Source of the DNA: Carnobacterium viridans
GTDB lineage: Bacteria; Bacillota; Bacilli; Lactobacillales; Carnobacteriaceae
Assembly: GCF_900102725.1 (NCBI RefSeq)
Contig: NZ_FNJW01000008.1
Coordinates: 62,001 to 126,000, forward strand
Direction of reading: 5' to 3'
DNA: 64,000 nucleotides
Part shown: in pieces, positions 51,993-63,448 of the stretch
Position numbering within the stretch: position 1 is the first letter of the stretch
Layout: each line of letters starts with the position of its first letter
Notes under the pieces: generated by a model
What the model was told of the DNA's origin: nothing
Database searches by the model: none
The model's input: the letters and a program-made list of their open reading frames with translations, nothing else
Translations under genes and position numbers: made by a program

Positions 51993-52660
51993 TGGCAGAC
52001 ATGAATTTATGGGAACAATTACTTTATTACTTCTCAGAAAATGGCTTTTACATCTGGAGTCAATTTTTTCGTCACTTCTTAATTTCAATTTACGGGGTGT
52101 TATTTGCAGCAATCGTAGGAATTCCTTTAGGTTTTTGGATTTCCAGGCATGGGAAACTTGCTGATTGGGTCATAGGAGCCGCTAATGTGATCCAAACAAT
52201 CCCTTCTTTAGCCATGTTGTCTATTCTAATGTTAGGATTAGGGTTAGGTGTGAATACTGTTATTTCTACAGTATTCTTATACTCTTTATTGCCAATTATT
52301 AAAAATACTTACGCTGGAGTTCAAAGCGTAGACAAAAATATTTTAGATTCAGGTAAAGGAATGGGTATGACAAGATGGCAATTGACCTATATGGTTGAAC
52401 TGCCTCTAGCTTTATCTATTATTATGGCAGGAATTCGTAATGCTATGGTAGTCGGTATTGGAGTAACCGCGATTGGAACCTTTATAGGAGCCGGTGGTTT
52501 AGGGGATATTATCACTAGAGGAGTCAATGTAACCGATGGCGGAGCGATTATTCTTGCAGGAGCTATTCCTACAGCTTTAATGGCAGTCATTAGTGATTTA
52601 CTGTTAGGTTGGATTGAGAAAAAATTAGATCCAACAAAAAACAAAAAAATATTATCGTAA
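51989..52660 (+). CDS. opuCD: Osmolyte ABC transporter permease (OpuCD type)
   Basis: 223 residues. ATG 51989 overlaps the opuCC stop (ATGA) with AAGGAGG 10 nt upstream. Six membrane helices, coupling loop GVQSVDKNILDSGKGMGMTRWQLTYMVELP, and C-terminal [17 protein letters not shown]. It is the second membrane subunit of the OpuC-type importer. A perfect hairpin follows at 52710-52739. Confidence 0.92.
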   Translation: MMADMNLWEQLLYYFSENGFYIWSQFFRHFLISIYGVLFAAIVGIPLGFWISRHGKLADWVIGAANVIQTIPSLAMLSILMLGLGLGVNTVISTVFLYSLLPIIKNTYAGVQSVDKNILDSGKGMGMTRWQLTYMVELPLALSIIMAGIRNAMVVGIGVTAIGTFIGAGGLGDIITRGVNVTDGGAIILAGAIPTALMAVISDLLLGWIEKKLDPTKNKKILS

Positions 52661-52709
52661 TAATCAAAACGCATAAAATCAGTTCAATGTGAAAAAGTTT
52701 TCCTTTTGA

Positions 52710-52739
52710 GCGAATTAGATAGTTGTCTATCTAATTCGC
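52710..52739. terminator. Perfect hairpin after opuCD
   Basis: GCGAATTAGATAG-TTGT-CTATCTAATTCGC: a 13-bp perfect stem. No T-run follows directly, so it may stabilise the mRNA end rather than terminate. The rest of 52740-52796 shows nothing else. Confidence 0.6.
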
Positions 52740-52796
52740 CACTAGGAGAGCTTTTTAGTATTGTTCTATAGCTAAAAGAAATAAGTAAAGATTGTT

Positions 52797-53123
52797 TTAA
52801 GGTAAACGGATATGTCTTATATCACTTGGATGAATAAGATAAGTCATATGAAGAAGAGTATTTTCTAAAACGATTTGAGGTTTTTTAAAGGGCGTGTATC
52901 TAATGAAACCGGTAACTTCTGTTAGGCTAGATTGATTTTTTAATTGGTTAATCTGCAAAATAATTTTCTTCTTTTTAGTAAAAGCTTGATTTAAGAAAAG
53001 AGTGATTTGTGATTCAGGCATTTGAGGCAAAAATTCTAACTCACTTGTCGTGCTAGACAAAAAGAATTTTTTTTGCAGAAAGGTAAAGGGATGAACTGGT
53101 TCTTCTAAAGTATTTTTTTTCAT
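52797..53123 (-). CDS. YolD-like protein under SOS control
   Basis: 108 residues from ATG 53123, with CGGAGGAAT as ribosome-binding site; the longer upstream frame runs through the promoter. Two features recall the YolD-like family: HPFTFL and TSELEFLPQMPESQITLFLNQAF at the N-terminus, and a C-terminal small-barrel pattern (IILQIN...LTEVTGFIRY then HPSDIRHIRLP). YolD-like genes usually sit beside umuC/dinB-type polymerase genes and are LexA-regulated. Here it stands alone, but with two LexA-like boxes in its promoter. Function unknown. Confidence 0.62.
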   Translation of the reverse strand: MKKNTLEEPVHPFTFLQKKFFLSSTTSELEFLPQMPESQITLFLNQAFTKKKKIILQINQLKNQSSLTEVTGFIRYTPFKKPQIVLENTLLHMTYLIHPSDIRHIRLP

Positions 53124-53134
53124 CTTTATTCCTC

Positions 53135-53192
53135 CGAACGTTTGTTTGATAATTTTATTATACGAACAAACGTTCAACAAAGCAAGCTGTTT
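53135..53192 (-). promoter_or_regulatory. Promoter with two LexA-like boxes upstream of the YolD-like gene
   Basis: On the minus strand TTGCTT, a 17-bp spacer and TATAAT form a promoter. CGAACAAACGTTCA at 53163-53176 lies in the spacer and fully fits the LexA consensus. A second site with one mismatch lies at 53135-53148, between the -10 box and the ribosome-binding site. The site centres are 28 bp apart. Confidence 0.7.
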
Positions 53193-53278
53193 AATTATTT
53201 TTTTAAAGTTTCTATTTTTCTGGAAAAATGGCATAATGAAACGAGTATATATAGATTTCTGAAAAAGGGGTTTTAACA

Positions 53279-54148
53279 ATGGATTATAAAATTATTGCTG
53301 ATTCATGCTGCGATTTGCCATTAGAGTTTATAAAAAATAATGACATTGAAATTATCAATTTAATGATTAATATGGATGGGAAAGATTATTTAGATGATAT
53401 GGGAGAAACGTTTGACCGTAATGCCTTCTTTGAAGCATTAAAAAATGGCGCAAGGGCAACGAGTTCTCAAGTTAATATTGGTACGTTTTTAGAAGTATTT
53501 AAAAAATATGTTGAAATAGGGCAACCTGTTCTATTTTTAGGACTATCTTCTGCATTAAGTGGCTCTTACAATAATGCTGTGACAGCTGTAGAGATGTTGA
53601 AAGAAGAATATGACCAAGTAAATATAACGATTGTAGACTCTAAAGCTGCTTGTTTAGGAGAAGGTCTTTTAGTGTATGAGGCGGTAAATCGAAAAAAAGA
53701 AGGTCAATCATTAGAAGAAGTAGTGGATTGGCTAGAAGAATATAAGATGAAACTTCATTCATGGGTAACAGTTGACGATATTAGACATCTTGAACGCAGT
53801 GGGAGAATATCTTCTGTTTCTGCAACACTTGGAAGTGTTCTAAATGTTAAACCGATTATCGTAATGAATGAAAAAGGTGGGTTAGTTCCCTCTGCTAAAG
53901 TGCGTGGAAGAAAAAAATCATTGCATTATTTAATCAATAAAACAGTTGAAGGTATGGTGGATCCTGAAAACCAAACGATTTTTATTGGGCACGTTGGTGT
54001 TCCCGAAGAAGCTGAATGGATCAAAAAAGAAATTGAATCAAAAATCAAAGTAAAAGATGTACAAATTTATCCTTATGGACCTACCATCGCAGCTCACACA
54101 GGATTTGGATCAGTGGCGTTATTTTCTTTTGGGAATGTAAGAAAATAA
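53279..54148 (+). CDS. DegV family fatty-acid-binding protein
   Basis: 289 residues. DegV/FakB-type proteins hold a fatty acid for the FakA kinase so that exogenous fatty acids can enter phospholipid synthesis. The family start IIADSCCDLP, the loop ATSSQVNIGTF, LSSALSGSYNNA and the C-terminal IYPYGPTIAAHTGFGSVALF (fatty-acid carboxylate and phosphate contacts) are all present. ATG 53279 follows AAAGGGG. It is divergent from the YolD-like gene. Whether it serves fatty-acid uptake here is inferred from the family. Confidence 0.9.
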   Translation: MDYKIIADSCCDLPLEFIKNNDIEIINLMINMDGKDYLDDMGETFDRNAFFEALKNGARATSSQVNIGTFLEVFKKYVEIGQPVLFLGLSSALSGSYNNAVTAVEMLKEEYDQVNITIVDSKAACLGEGLLVYEAVNRKKEGQSLEEVVDWLEEYKMKLHSWVTVDDIRHLERSGRISSVSATLGSVLNVKPIIVMNEKGGLVPSAKVRGRKKSLHYLINKTVEGMVDPENQTIFIGHVGVPEEAEWIKKEIESKIKVKDVQIYPYGPTIAAHTGFGSVALFSFGNVRK

Positions 54149-54336
54149 GCACTATTTTTATTTGAAGAAGTCTTAATAAGAAAAGATAAAATGCCGATAT
54201 ACTAATAAGAATACCTATTACTTTTTTTGTTCATCTGAGTATTTTTTTGTTAGATCTCTTCATAATAAGTCCATAATCAACGGTAGAAAAATATATCGAA
54301 AAACGCTTTAAAACGTTGATTATCAAGAGTTTGCGA

Positions 54337-54365
54337 TTGACAATGAGAGAGAGAGATGTTAAAAT
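54337..54365 (+). promoter_or_regulatory. Promoter of the V-ATPase (ntp) operon
   Basis: TTGACA (54337-54342), a 17-bp spacer containing (GA) repeats, then TAAAAT (54360-54365): near-consensus, about 115 bp before ntpF. Confidence 0.8.
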
Positions 54366-54371
54366 ATATTT

Positions 54372-54470
54372 AGTTAAATAAAAAAAAGGTTGGGCATTTG
54401 CTTTCAAGGATGAATTCTTCAAGGGGTGAGAAGAATAGTTCTTAAGTGATGCCTTTTTTTGTATTTTAAG
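54372..54470 (+). promoter_or_regulatory. Structured leader with terminator-like hairpin before ntpF
   Basis: Between the promoter and the AAGGAGG of ntpF, an A8-GG..GGCAT arm (about 54380-54397) can pair with ATGCC-T7 (54449-54460). Inside lies a smaller stem GAATTCTTC / GAAGAATAGTTC (about 54411-54441). A terminator with a T7 run, placed within a leader and ahead of the gene, suggests attenuation or a riboswitch. The upstream part of the gap, 54149-54336, shows nothing recognisable. Confidence 0.5.
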
Positions 54471-54481
54471 GAGGTGTATGA

Positions 54482-54794
54482 ATGAGCTTAGAAGCAATTG
54501 AATACGTTAAAGAAGCAGAAGAAAGAGCCCGACAAGTAGAAATTAATGGAGAAAAAAAAGTGAAAGAAATTAGTCAGTCCATTAAAAAAAGTATTCAAGA
54601 AAATGATCACAAAATGCAACAAGAACTCCATGATTATGAGACTAATCAACAAGAACTGTATCGTAATCGTTTAGCAAAAGAAAAGCAAACAGTTGATCAA
54701 GAATTATCTATTGAAATAAAAGCAATGCTTAAATCAGTAGAAGATAAGCAAAACAGTGTTGTTGATCATATTGTAAAGGAGGTAAGCACTCACT

Positions 54795-54808
<14 letters not shown>
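54482..54808 (+). CDS. ntpF: V-type ATPase subunit NtpF (peripheral stalk, subunit G/H type)
   Basis: 108 residues, almost wholly charged helix (EAIEYVKEAEERARQVEINGEKK, then long Lys/Gln/Glu repeats), a coiled-coil expected to pair with NtpE in the peripheral stalk. ATG 54482 follows AAGGAGG. First gene of ntpFIKECGABD, the gene order of the Enterococcus hirae sodium V-ATPase. It overlaps ntpI by 14 bp. Confidence 0.85.
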
Positions 54809-57262
<2,454 letters not shown>

Positions 57263-57311
57263 TTAAAACTAGTCCATTTGTAGTGAAAAAAGAAAGACTG
57301 GAGGCGTAAAG

Positions 57312-57893
57312 ATGTCAGACTTAAAATTATTAACAGAACGTTTGATTGAAAATAAAAAAGCTGAAGTACAAGAAAAAATCAAAGAAGCCGAAGCTGAAAA
57401 AGCACAGTTGCTTGAAGAATCAGCTAGGAATCTAGCTGAAGAAAAAGCGAAACAAATCAGTTTAATTGATTCACGTTTGGCAAGAAAATTCGAACAAGAT
57501 AAACATACGTTACAGATTAACAAGCGAAATCAAGTGCTTTTTGAAAAGCAAAAGGTATTAACAGTCGTTTTTAATGAGGCTGAAGAACAAATGAACCAGT
57601 GGACAAATTCAGAATTCCAACAGTTTTTATTAGCTGTTTTAACACAACATAAAGACAGTGACTCGATTGAATTGATTGTAGGACAAGAGTCGGTCAACAA
57701 AATAACAAACGACTGGATCAATAAAGTAGCCAAAGAAGTAGTAAATGTTCAGTTGTCTACTAAAACTATTTCTAAAAAGAATGGATTTGTTCTTAAAAAG
57801 AGCGGAATAGAATACAACTATCTTTTTGATGAATTGGTTAAAGATATTAAGGGACAACTTGTTTCATCAGTTTCAAAACAATTATTTGATTAA
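57312..57893 (+). CDS. ntpE: V-type ATPase subunit E (peripheral stalk)
   Basis: 193 residues: a long charged N-terminal helix (KAEVQEKIKEAEAEKAQLLEESARNLAEEKAK) followed by a globular C-terminal domain, as in V/A-type subunit E. It dimerises with NtpF to form the stator stalk contacting NtpA/NtpB. ATG 57312 follows TGGAGG, 49 bp after ntpK. Assignment rests partly on gene order, since this subunit is poorly conserved. Confidence 0.88.
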   Translation: MSDLKLLTERLIENKKAEVQEKIKEAEAEKAQLLEESARNLAEEKAKQISLIDSRLARKFEQDKHTLQINKRNQVLFEKQKVLTVVFNEAEEQMNQWTNSEFQQFLLAVLTQHKDSDSIELIVGQESVNKITNDWINKVAKEVVNVQLSTKTISKKNGFVLKKSGIEYNYLFDELVKDIKGQLVSSVSKQLFD

Positions 57894-57908
57894 AAAGGAG
57901 AGGAAAAA

Positions 57909-58913
57909 ATGAAATCAACAGACTTTGTTGGCGCAAATACACGCATTCGTGTATATGAAAGTAGTCTCCTTAGAAATGATCAATATGAACGGATGTTACA
58001 AGCAAGCAATTTTGAAGAAGCAGTGAATGTTTTAAAAGATACTCCTTATCGAAATGATGTTGAAGAGTTAAAGGAGACTAAAAATTACGATACGCTGTTG
58101 ATGAATGAATTGCAGTCTGTCTATACTGATTTATTTAAAATTTCTCCTAATCCTAAGTTAATTGAGTTATTTTCATTGCGCTACTCTTATCATAATTTGA
58201 AAGTTTTATTAAAAGAAAAGGTTACTAAAAAAGATTTTGATTCATTGCTTATAAATATCGGTAAGGATTCTATATCAGCATTGAGACAGGCCGTTGATAC
58301 AAAAAAATCGAGTGATTTAGATCAAGACTATTTAATCAGTATACAAGAGGCATCTGACTCATATGAAGAATATAAAGATAGTCAAGCCGTAGATATTATT
58401 CTTGATCGTCGGTTCTTCACTCATTTAAGACACATTGCTGAAAAAACGAATGATACAAAAATTTTAGACTTGGTGACTTTTTATATTGATATGAATAATT
58501 TGTCTACGTTAACAAGAGCTATTCGTCAAAAAAGAACGCGTAATTTTTTAACAACTATCCTATCTAGCTCTGGGACAATACCTAAAGATCAACTCGTTCA
58601 AATTGGGGCAGATAATTTGGTCAATGCAGGTAAAAAACTTGCAGAATCTAAATACAAAAACATTATACTAGCGTCAATTAATGATGAAACAAAAGAGTTA
58701 TCCCCAGAAAAAATAGATTTAGAAACAGATAATGCTTTTATTAATCGTATAAAAGATGCTAAACTTGAAGTTTTTGGACCATTACCGATTGTCGCTTATC
58801 TCTACGCTAAAGAGAATGAAGTAAAAAACTTAAGACTTATTTTAGTGGGGAAAGAAAATAACTTTCCAGCTTCAGCTATCAGAGAAAGGATGCGAATGAA
58901 CTATGGCTCATAA
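57909..58913 (+). CDS. ntpC: V-type ATPase subunit C (V0 d-type socket subunit)
   Basis: 334 residues, soluble and helical, length and start (ANTRIRVYESSLL) as in bacterial V-ATPase subunit C. It links the central stalk to the proteolipid ring. Three repeated three-helix bundles are expected; conserved segments include RYSYHNLKVLLKEK and YLYAKENEVKNLRLILVGK near the C-terminus. AAAGGAGAGG lies before ATG 57909. It overlaps ntpG by 11 bp. Confidence 0.9.
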   Translation: MKSTDFVGANTRIRVYESSLLRNDQYERMLQASNFEEAVNVLKDTPYRNDVEELKETKNYDTLLMNELQSVYTDLFKISPNPKLIELFSLRYSYHNLKVLLKEKVTKKDFDSLLINIGKDSISALRQAVDTKKSSDLDQDYLISIQEASDSYEEYKDSQAVDIILDRRFFTHLRHIAEKTNDTKILDLVTFYIDMNNLSTLTRAIRQKRTRNFLTTILSSSGTIPKDQLVQIGADNLVNAGKKLAESKYKNIILASINDETKELSPEKIDLETDNAFINRIKDAKLEVFGPLPIVAYLYAKENEVKNLRLILVGKENNFPASAIRERMRMNYGS

Positions 58914-59214
58914 AATTGGTGTAGTAGGAGATAAAGATTCTATTTTGCCATTTAAAATGTTAGGTTTTGACGTTTTTTTCGCATCTGAGGCTAAAGAAGC
59001 CAGAAAAACGATTGATCGATTAGCAACAGAAAATTATGGCATTATTTACCTGACGGAACCTTTAGGCAAATTAATTCCAGATACTATAAAAAGATACGAT
59101 GAAGAGATTTCATCGGCTATTATATTGATTCCAAACCATATGGGATCATTAGATATCGGGAAAAATCGTATTCAAGAGAATGTTGAAAAAGCAGTTGGTC
59201 AAAATATTTTATAG
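58903..59214 (+). CDS. ntpG: V-type ATPase subunit F (NtpG)
   Basis: 103 residues. Small Rossmann-like subunit of the central stalk. The family start HKIGVVGDKDSILPFKMLGF is clear, followed by YGIIYLTEPL and IILIPNH. It starts inside the end of ntpC (11-bp overlap). It binds NtpD on the rotor shaft and enhances ATPase activity in the E. hirae enzyme. Confidence 0.92.
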   Translation: MAHKIGVVGDKDSILPFKMLGFDVFFASEAKEARKTIDRLATENYGIIYLTEPLGKLIPDTIKRYDEEISSAIILIPNHMGSLDIGKNRIQENVEKAVGQNIL

Positions 59215-59226
59215 GAGGTCACGGGT

Positions 59227-61002
59227 TTGAAAATAGGGAAAATCGTTAGTGTTTCGGGTCCTTTAGTTACAGCTGAAGGAATGGAAGAAGCAAATATACA
59301 AGATATTTGCAAAGTCGGAAAACTAGGCCTAATTGGCGAAATTATTGAAATGCGCGGCAATGTAGCCTCTATTCAAGTTTATGAAGAAACATCCATGATT
59401 GGTCCTGGGGAACCAGTTGAAACAACAGGAGATGCATTATCTGTTGAATTGGCGCCAGGAATGATTGCACAAATGTTTGATGGAATCCAACGTCCATTAG
59501 ATAAATTCATGGAAAAAACAGAAAGCAACTTCTTAGTTAGAGGAGTTAGCATCAAAGCATTAGATCGTACCAAAAAATGGGAATTTACACCGTCTGTTAC
59601 AGTTGGACAAAAAGTTTCTACAGGAGATATTGTCGGTTCTGTTCCAGAGACAAAGGTTATTTCTCACAAAATTATGGTTCCACATGGTGTTGAAGGAACC
59701 ATCAAATCAATTGAACAAGGTCAATTTGATATTAACGAAACGATTTATAGTATCGAAACAGATGATGGTGTAAAAGAATTTACGATGATGCAAAAATGGC
59801 CTGTGCGACATGGTCGTCCAACGGCTAAAAAATTGAATCCAGTTGAACCAATGGTAACAGGACAACGTGTTATTGATACATTGTTTCCAGTTGCTAAAGG
59901 TGGATCAGCAGCCGTGCCAGGTCCTTTTGGAGCAGGAAAAACAGTTGTTCAACACCAAATTGCTAAATGGGCAGATGTTGATTTAGTTGTTTATGTAGGT
60001 TGTGGTGAACGTGGAAATGAAATGACGGATGTAATCAATGAATTCCCTGAATTAATTGATCCAAATACTGGTGAATCGATTATGGAAAGAACGATCTTGA
60101 TTGCTAATACATCGAATATGCCGGTTGCCGCTCGTGAAGCGTCAATTTATACTGGAATCACGATTGCGGAATACTTCCGTGATATGGGTTACAGTGTAGC
60201 TATTATGGCGGATTCTACTTCGCGTTGGGCTGAAGCATTGCGTGAAATGTCTGGTCGTTTAGAAGAAATGCCCGGAGATGAAGGTTACCCAGCTTATTTA
60301 GGTAGCCGTATCGCGGAATACTATGAACGTGCAGGTAAAGTGATTACTTTAGGATCGGAAGGCAGAGAAGGTAGTATAACAGCTATTGGAGCAGTATCCC
60401 CTCCTGGTGGAGACACATCTGAGCCAGTAACACAAAACACATTACGTGTAGTTAAAGTCTTTTGGAGTTTAGACAATCTATTAGCTCAAAAGCGTCATTT
60501 CCCATCCATTGATTGGCTAACTTCTTATTCGCTCTACTCAAATGAATTAAATGCATATGTCGGAAAGATCTTAGATAAAGACTGGGCAGGCATGGTCACA
60601 AGAACAAAGGCTTTATTACAAGATGAATCTGAGTTAGAAGAGATCGTGCGTCTAGTCGGAGTAGATTCTTTATCAGAAAAAGACCGCTTAAAATTAGAAA
60701 CAGCTAAAATGATTCGTGAAGATTTTCTGCAACAAAATGCTTTTGATGATGTAGATACCTACACATCAAGAGAAAAACAATACGAAATGCTAGCTACTAT
60801 TCTAAGCTTTGAGGATGAATCAAGAGCCGGAATGGAACTTGGTGCTTACTTTGCTGAAATTATGAAGGGTACATCAGCAGCTCGTGAACAAATTGCTAAG
60901 TCTAAATATTTCCCGGAAGAACAAATTAGCAAATTTGGAAAATTAAGAACTGATATTAAAACGGCGATTCATGAAGTTGTTTCAAAAGGAGGTATGGAAT
61001 AA
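59227..61002 (+). CDS. ntpA: V-type ATPase catalytic subunit A
   Basis: 591 residues. Catalytic ATP-hydrolysing subunit. P-loop [12 protein letters not shown] (about 231-242), GERGNEM with the catalytic Glu, [23 protein letters not shown], and the long non-homologous insert between about residues 110 and 200 that separates A subunits from F-type beta. Start is TTG or ATG: the reading frame opens with TTG 59227 after AGGAGGTCACGG, giving [14 protein letters not shown]. It abuts ntpB (start directly after its stop). Confidence 0.95.
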   Translation: MKIGKIVSVSGPLVTAEGMEEANIQDICKVGKLGLIGEIIEMRGNVASIQVYEETSMIGPGEPVETTGDALSVELAPGMIAQMFDGIQRPLDKFMEKTESNFLVRGVSIKALDRTKKWEFTPSVTVGQKVSTGDIVGSVPETKVISHKIMVPHGVEGTIKSIEQGQFDINETIYSIETDDGVKEFTMMQKWPVRHGRPTAKKLNPVEPMVTGQRVIDTLFPVAKGGSAAVPGPFGAGKTVVQHQIAKWADVDLVVYVGCGERGNEMTDVINEFPELIDPNTGESIMERTILIANTSNMPVAAREASIYTGITIAEYFRDMGYSVAIMADSTSRWAEALREMSGRLEEMPGDEGYPAYLGSRIAEYYERAGKVITLGSEGREGSITAIGAVSPPGGDTSEPVTQNTLRVVKVFWSLDNLLAQKRHFPSIDWLTSYSLYSNELNAYVGKILDKDWAGMVTRTKALLQDESELEEIVRLVGVDSLSEKDRLKLETAKMIREDFLQQNAFDDVDTYTSREKQYEMLATILSFEDESRAGMELGAYFAEIMKGTSAAREQIAKSKYFPEEQISKFGKLRTDIKTAIHEVVSKGGME

Positions 61003-62379
61003 ATGCTTAAAGAATATCGTACAATAAACGAAGTTGTTGGGCCACTAATGGCTGTTGAAGGTGTCGAAGGTGTTAAATTCGATGAGTTAGTTGAGATTCA
61101 GATGCAAAATGGCGAAAAAAGACGTGGACAAGTTCTTGAAATTGATGGCGATAAAGCTATGGTACAAATCTTTGAAGGGTCAAGCGGAATTAACTTGCAA
61201 GACACTAAAGTTCGCTTTCTTGGAAGACCATTATCTTTAGATGTTTCAGAAGATATGGTGGGACGAGTATTTGATGGAATGGGACGCGTGAACGACAATG
61301 GTCCAGATTTGATTCCTGAAAAAACATTAGATATTAATGGTGAAGCCATTAACCCAATGGCACGTGACTATCCAGATGAATTTATTCAAACGGGTATCTC
61401 TTCTATTGACCACTTGAATACATTAGTTCGTGGACAAAAGTTGCCTGTATTTTCAGGTTCCGGTTTGCCACACAAAGAATTAGCTGCACAAATTGCTAGA
61501 CAAGCGACTGTTAAAAATTCAGATGAGAAGTTCGCGGTTGTCTTTGCAGCAATTGGAATTACTTTTGAAGAAGCAGAATTCTTTATGGAAGATTTCCGAA
61601 AAACAGGAGCAATCGACCGTTCTGTTATGTTTATTAACTTAGCGGATGATCCAGCTATTGAAAGAATCGCAACTCCAAAAATGGCTCTAACTGCAGCAGA
61701 ATATTTAGCTTATGAAAAAGATATGCACGTATTGGTTATCATGACGGATATGACAAACTACTGTGAAGCGTTACGAGAAATCTCCGCTGCCAGACGTGAA
61801 GTTCCAGGTCGTCGTGGATATCCTGGGTATCTTTATACAAACTTAGCTACATTATATGAACGTGCAGGTCGTTTAGTAGGTGGAAAAGGTTCAGTGACGC
61901 AAATACCTATCCTAACCATGCCGGAAGATGACAAAACACATCCTATTCCAGATTTAACGGGTTATATTACAGAAGGTCAATTGATCTTATCACGCGAACT
62001 ATACAATAGTGGTGTTCAACCTCCTATTGATGTATTGCCATCACTTTCTCGTCTGAAAGACAAAGGAACTGGAGAAGGTAAAACAAGAAAAGATCATGCG
62101 GCAACAATGAATCAATTATTCGCTGCTTACGCTCAAGGAAAACAAGCTAAAGAGTTAGCAGTTGTTTTAGGAGATTCTGCATTATCAGCAGAGGATAAAA
62201 TGTTTGCAGAATTTGCAAATCGTTTTGAAAAAGAATATGTAAACCAAGGGAACTACACAAATCGTACAATTGAGGAAACATTGGACCTAGGATGGGAATT
62301 GTTATCTATCCTTCCAAGAACTGAATTGAAACGTATTAAAGACGATATGTTAGACGAATACCTGCCGAAAGGGGAGTAA
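61003..62379 (+). CDS. ntpB: V-type ATPase subunit B (nucleotide-binding, non-catalytic)
   Basis: 458 residues. Alternates with NtpA in the A3B3 ring. Conserved [42 protein letters not shown] in place of a true P-loop (no GKT), [28 protein letters not shown], and [23 protein letters not shown] 61003 follows immediately after the ntpA stop with AAAGGAGG inside the ntpA end. Confidence 0.95.
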   Translation: MLKEYRTINEVVGPLMAVEGVEGVKFDELVEIQMQNGEKRRGQVLEIDGDKAMVQIFEGSSGINLQDTKVRFLGRPLSLDVSEDMVGRVFDGMGRVNDNGPDLIPEKTLDINGEAINPMARDYPDEFIQTGISSIDHLNTLVRGQKLPVFSGSGLPHKELAAQIARQATVKNSDEKFAVVFAAIGITFEEAEFFMEDFRKTGAIDRSVMFINLADDPAIERIATPKMALTAAEYLAYEKDMHVLVIMTDMTNYCEALREISAARREVPGRRGYPGYLYTNLATLYERAGRLVGGKGSVTQIPILTMPEDDKTHPIPDLTGYITEGQLILSRELYNSGVQPPIDVLPSLSRLKDKGTGEGKTRKDHAATMNQLFAAYAQGKQAKELAVVLGDSALSAEDKMFAEFANRFEKEYVNQGNYTNRTIEETLDLGWELLSILPRTELKRIKDDMLDEYLPKGE

Positions 62380-62385
62380 GTCTAA

Positions 62386-63012
62386 ATGGTGAAATTAAAT
62401 GTAAATCCGACAAGGATGGAATTAGCGTCACTAAAAGGAAAGCTAAGTACAGCAAACCGTGGCCATAAATTATTAAAAGATAAGCAAGATGAACTTATGA
62501 GACAATTTATCTTGCTTATTCGTAAAAATAACGAGCTGCGTGCAGAAGTTGAAACAAAATTAACGAAGGCTATGCAATCTTTTGTAATGGCAAAAGCTTT
62601 ACTGAACGAAAAATTTATTGAAGAATTAGTGGCTATCCCTCCAAGAAGTGTCAGCCTTAATTTACACGAAAAAAACATTATGAGTGTGAAAGTACCCGTA
62701 ATGAATTTTAATTATACAGATAATGGGAAATCAGACGAATTGAGTTATGGCTACCTTAACTCCAATAGTGAGCTGGATACGTCAATTGAACAAATGGCTG
62801 ACGTTATGGCGCAACTGTTAGAGTTATCTGAAATAGAAAAAACGTGTCAATTGATGGCAAATGAAATAGAAAAAACGCGTCGTCGAGTAAATGCTCTTGA
62901 ATATATGACGATTCCTCGTTATGAAGAAACCATCTACTTTATTCAAATGAAATTAGATGAAAGTGAACGAGCAGCGATTACACGTTTGATGAAAGTTAAA
63001 GACATGGGTTAA
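62386..63012 (+). CDS. ntpD: V-type ATPase subunit D (central rotor shaft)
   Basis: 208 residues. Antiparallel coiled-coil shaft turning inside A3B3. The family N-terminus [33 protein letters not shown] and C-terminal [22 protein letters not shown] are clear. ATG 62386, 6 bp after ntpB, with AAAGGGGAG. It is the last gene of the operon; no potassium-transporter gene ntpJ follows, unlike in E. hirae. A terminator comes 5 bp after the stop. Confidence 0.94.
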   Translation: MVKLNVNPTRMELASLKGKLSTANRGHKLLKDKQDELMRQFILLIRKNNELRAEVETKLTKAMQSFVMAKALLNEKFIEELVAIPPRSVSLNLHEKNIMSVKVPVMNFNYTDNGKSDELSYGYLNSNSELDTSIEQMADVMAQLLELSEIEKTCQLMANEIEKTRRRVNALEYMTIPRYEETIYFIQMKLDESERAAITRLMKVKDMG

Positions 63013-63016
63013 GAAA

Positions 63017-63064
63017 GTAAACGTTAGATCAAGGATAGGATTCTTGATTTAACGTTTATTTTTA
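63017..63064 (+). terminator. Intrinsic terminator of the ntp operon
   Basis: TAAACGTTA.ATCAAG-N9-CTTGAT.TAACGTTTA followed by TTTTT: a stem of about 15 bp. The stretch to 63232 after it is AT-rich with no other feature identified. Confidence 0.88.
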
Positions 63065-63232
63065 GCGTGAAAAATAAATTAGTATACACAGAAAATGGAA
63101 ATGAGTAAGTGGAAAAATATGTTTTGCAAATAAAAAGCTATAAGAAAATGGCATTTTATGCTAAACTGGAGAATAAGTTATCTTTAACAGATAAAAATTA
63201 GAAGTAGCTAAAGATTGTTGAGGTGTTTATAA

Positions 63233-63448
63233 ATGGAACAAAAATTTTCTTTTGAGATTGTTGAAGAATTAGCCGTACTTTCTGAGAATGCTAAAGGGTG
63301 GCGCAAAGAATTAAATTTAGTTTGTTGGAACGGAAACCCGCCTAAATTTGATATTCGTGAGTGGAGTCCTGACCACGACAAGATGGGAAAAGGCCTTACA
63401 TTCACAAATGAAGAAATGGACACTCTTAAACAATTTTTAACAACTTAA
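63233..63448 (+). CDS. YdbC-like PC4/p15-type single-stranded-DNA-binding protein
   Basis: 71 residues. The sequence SFEIVEELAVLSE, GWRKELNLVCWN, KFDIREWSPDHDKMGKG and LTFTNEEMDTLKQFL matches the small YdbC family, whose Lactococcus member has a PC4-like fold and binds single-stranded nucleic acid. TGAGGTG lies 10-11 nt before ATG 63233. It precedes gmk. Its cellular role is unknown; replication, repair or transcription support is an inference from the fold. Confidence 0.85.
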   Translation: MEQKFSFEIVEELAVLSENAKGWRKELNLVCWNGNPPKFDIREWSPDHDKMGKGLTFTNEEMDTLKQFLTT

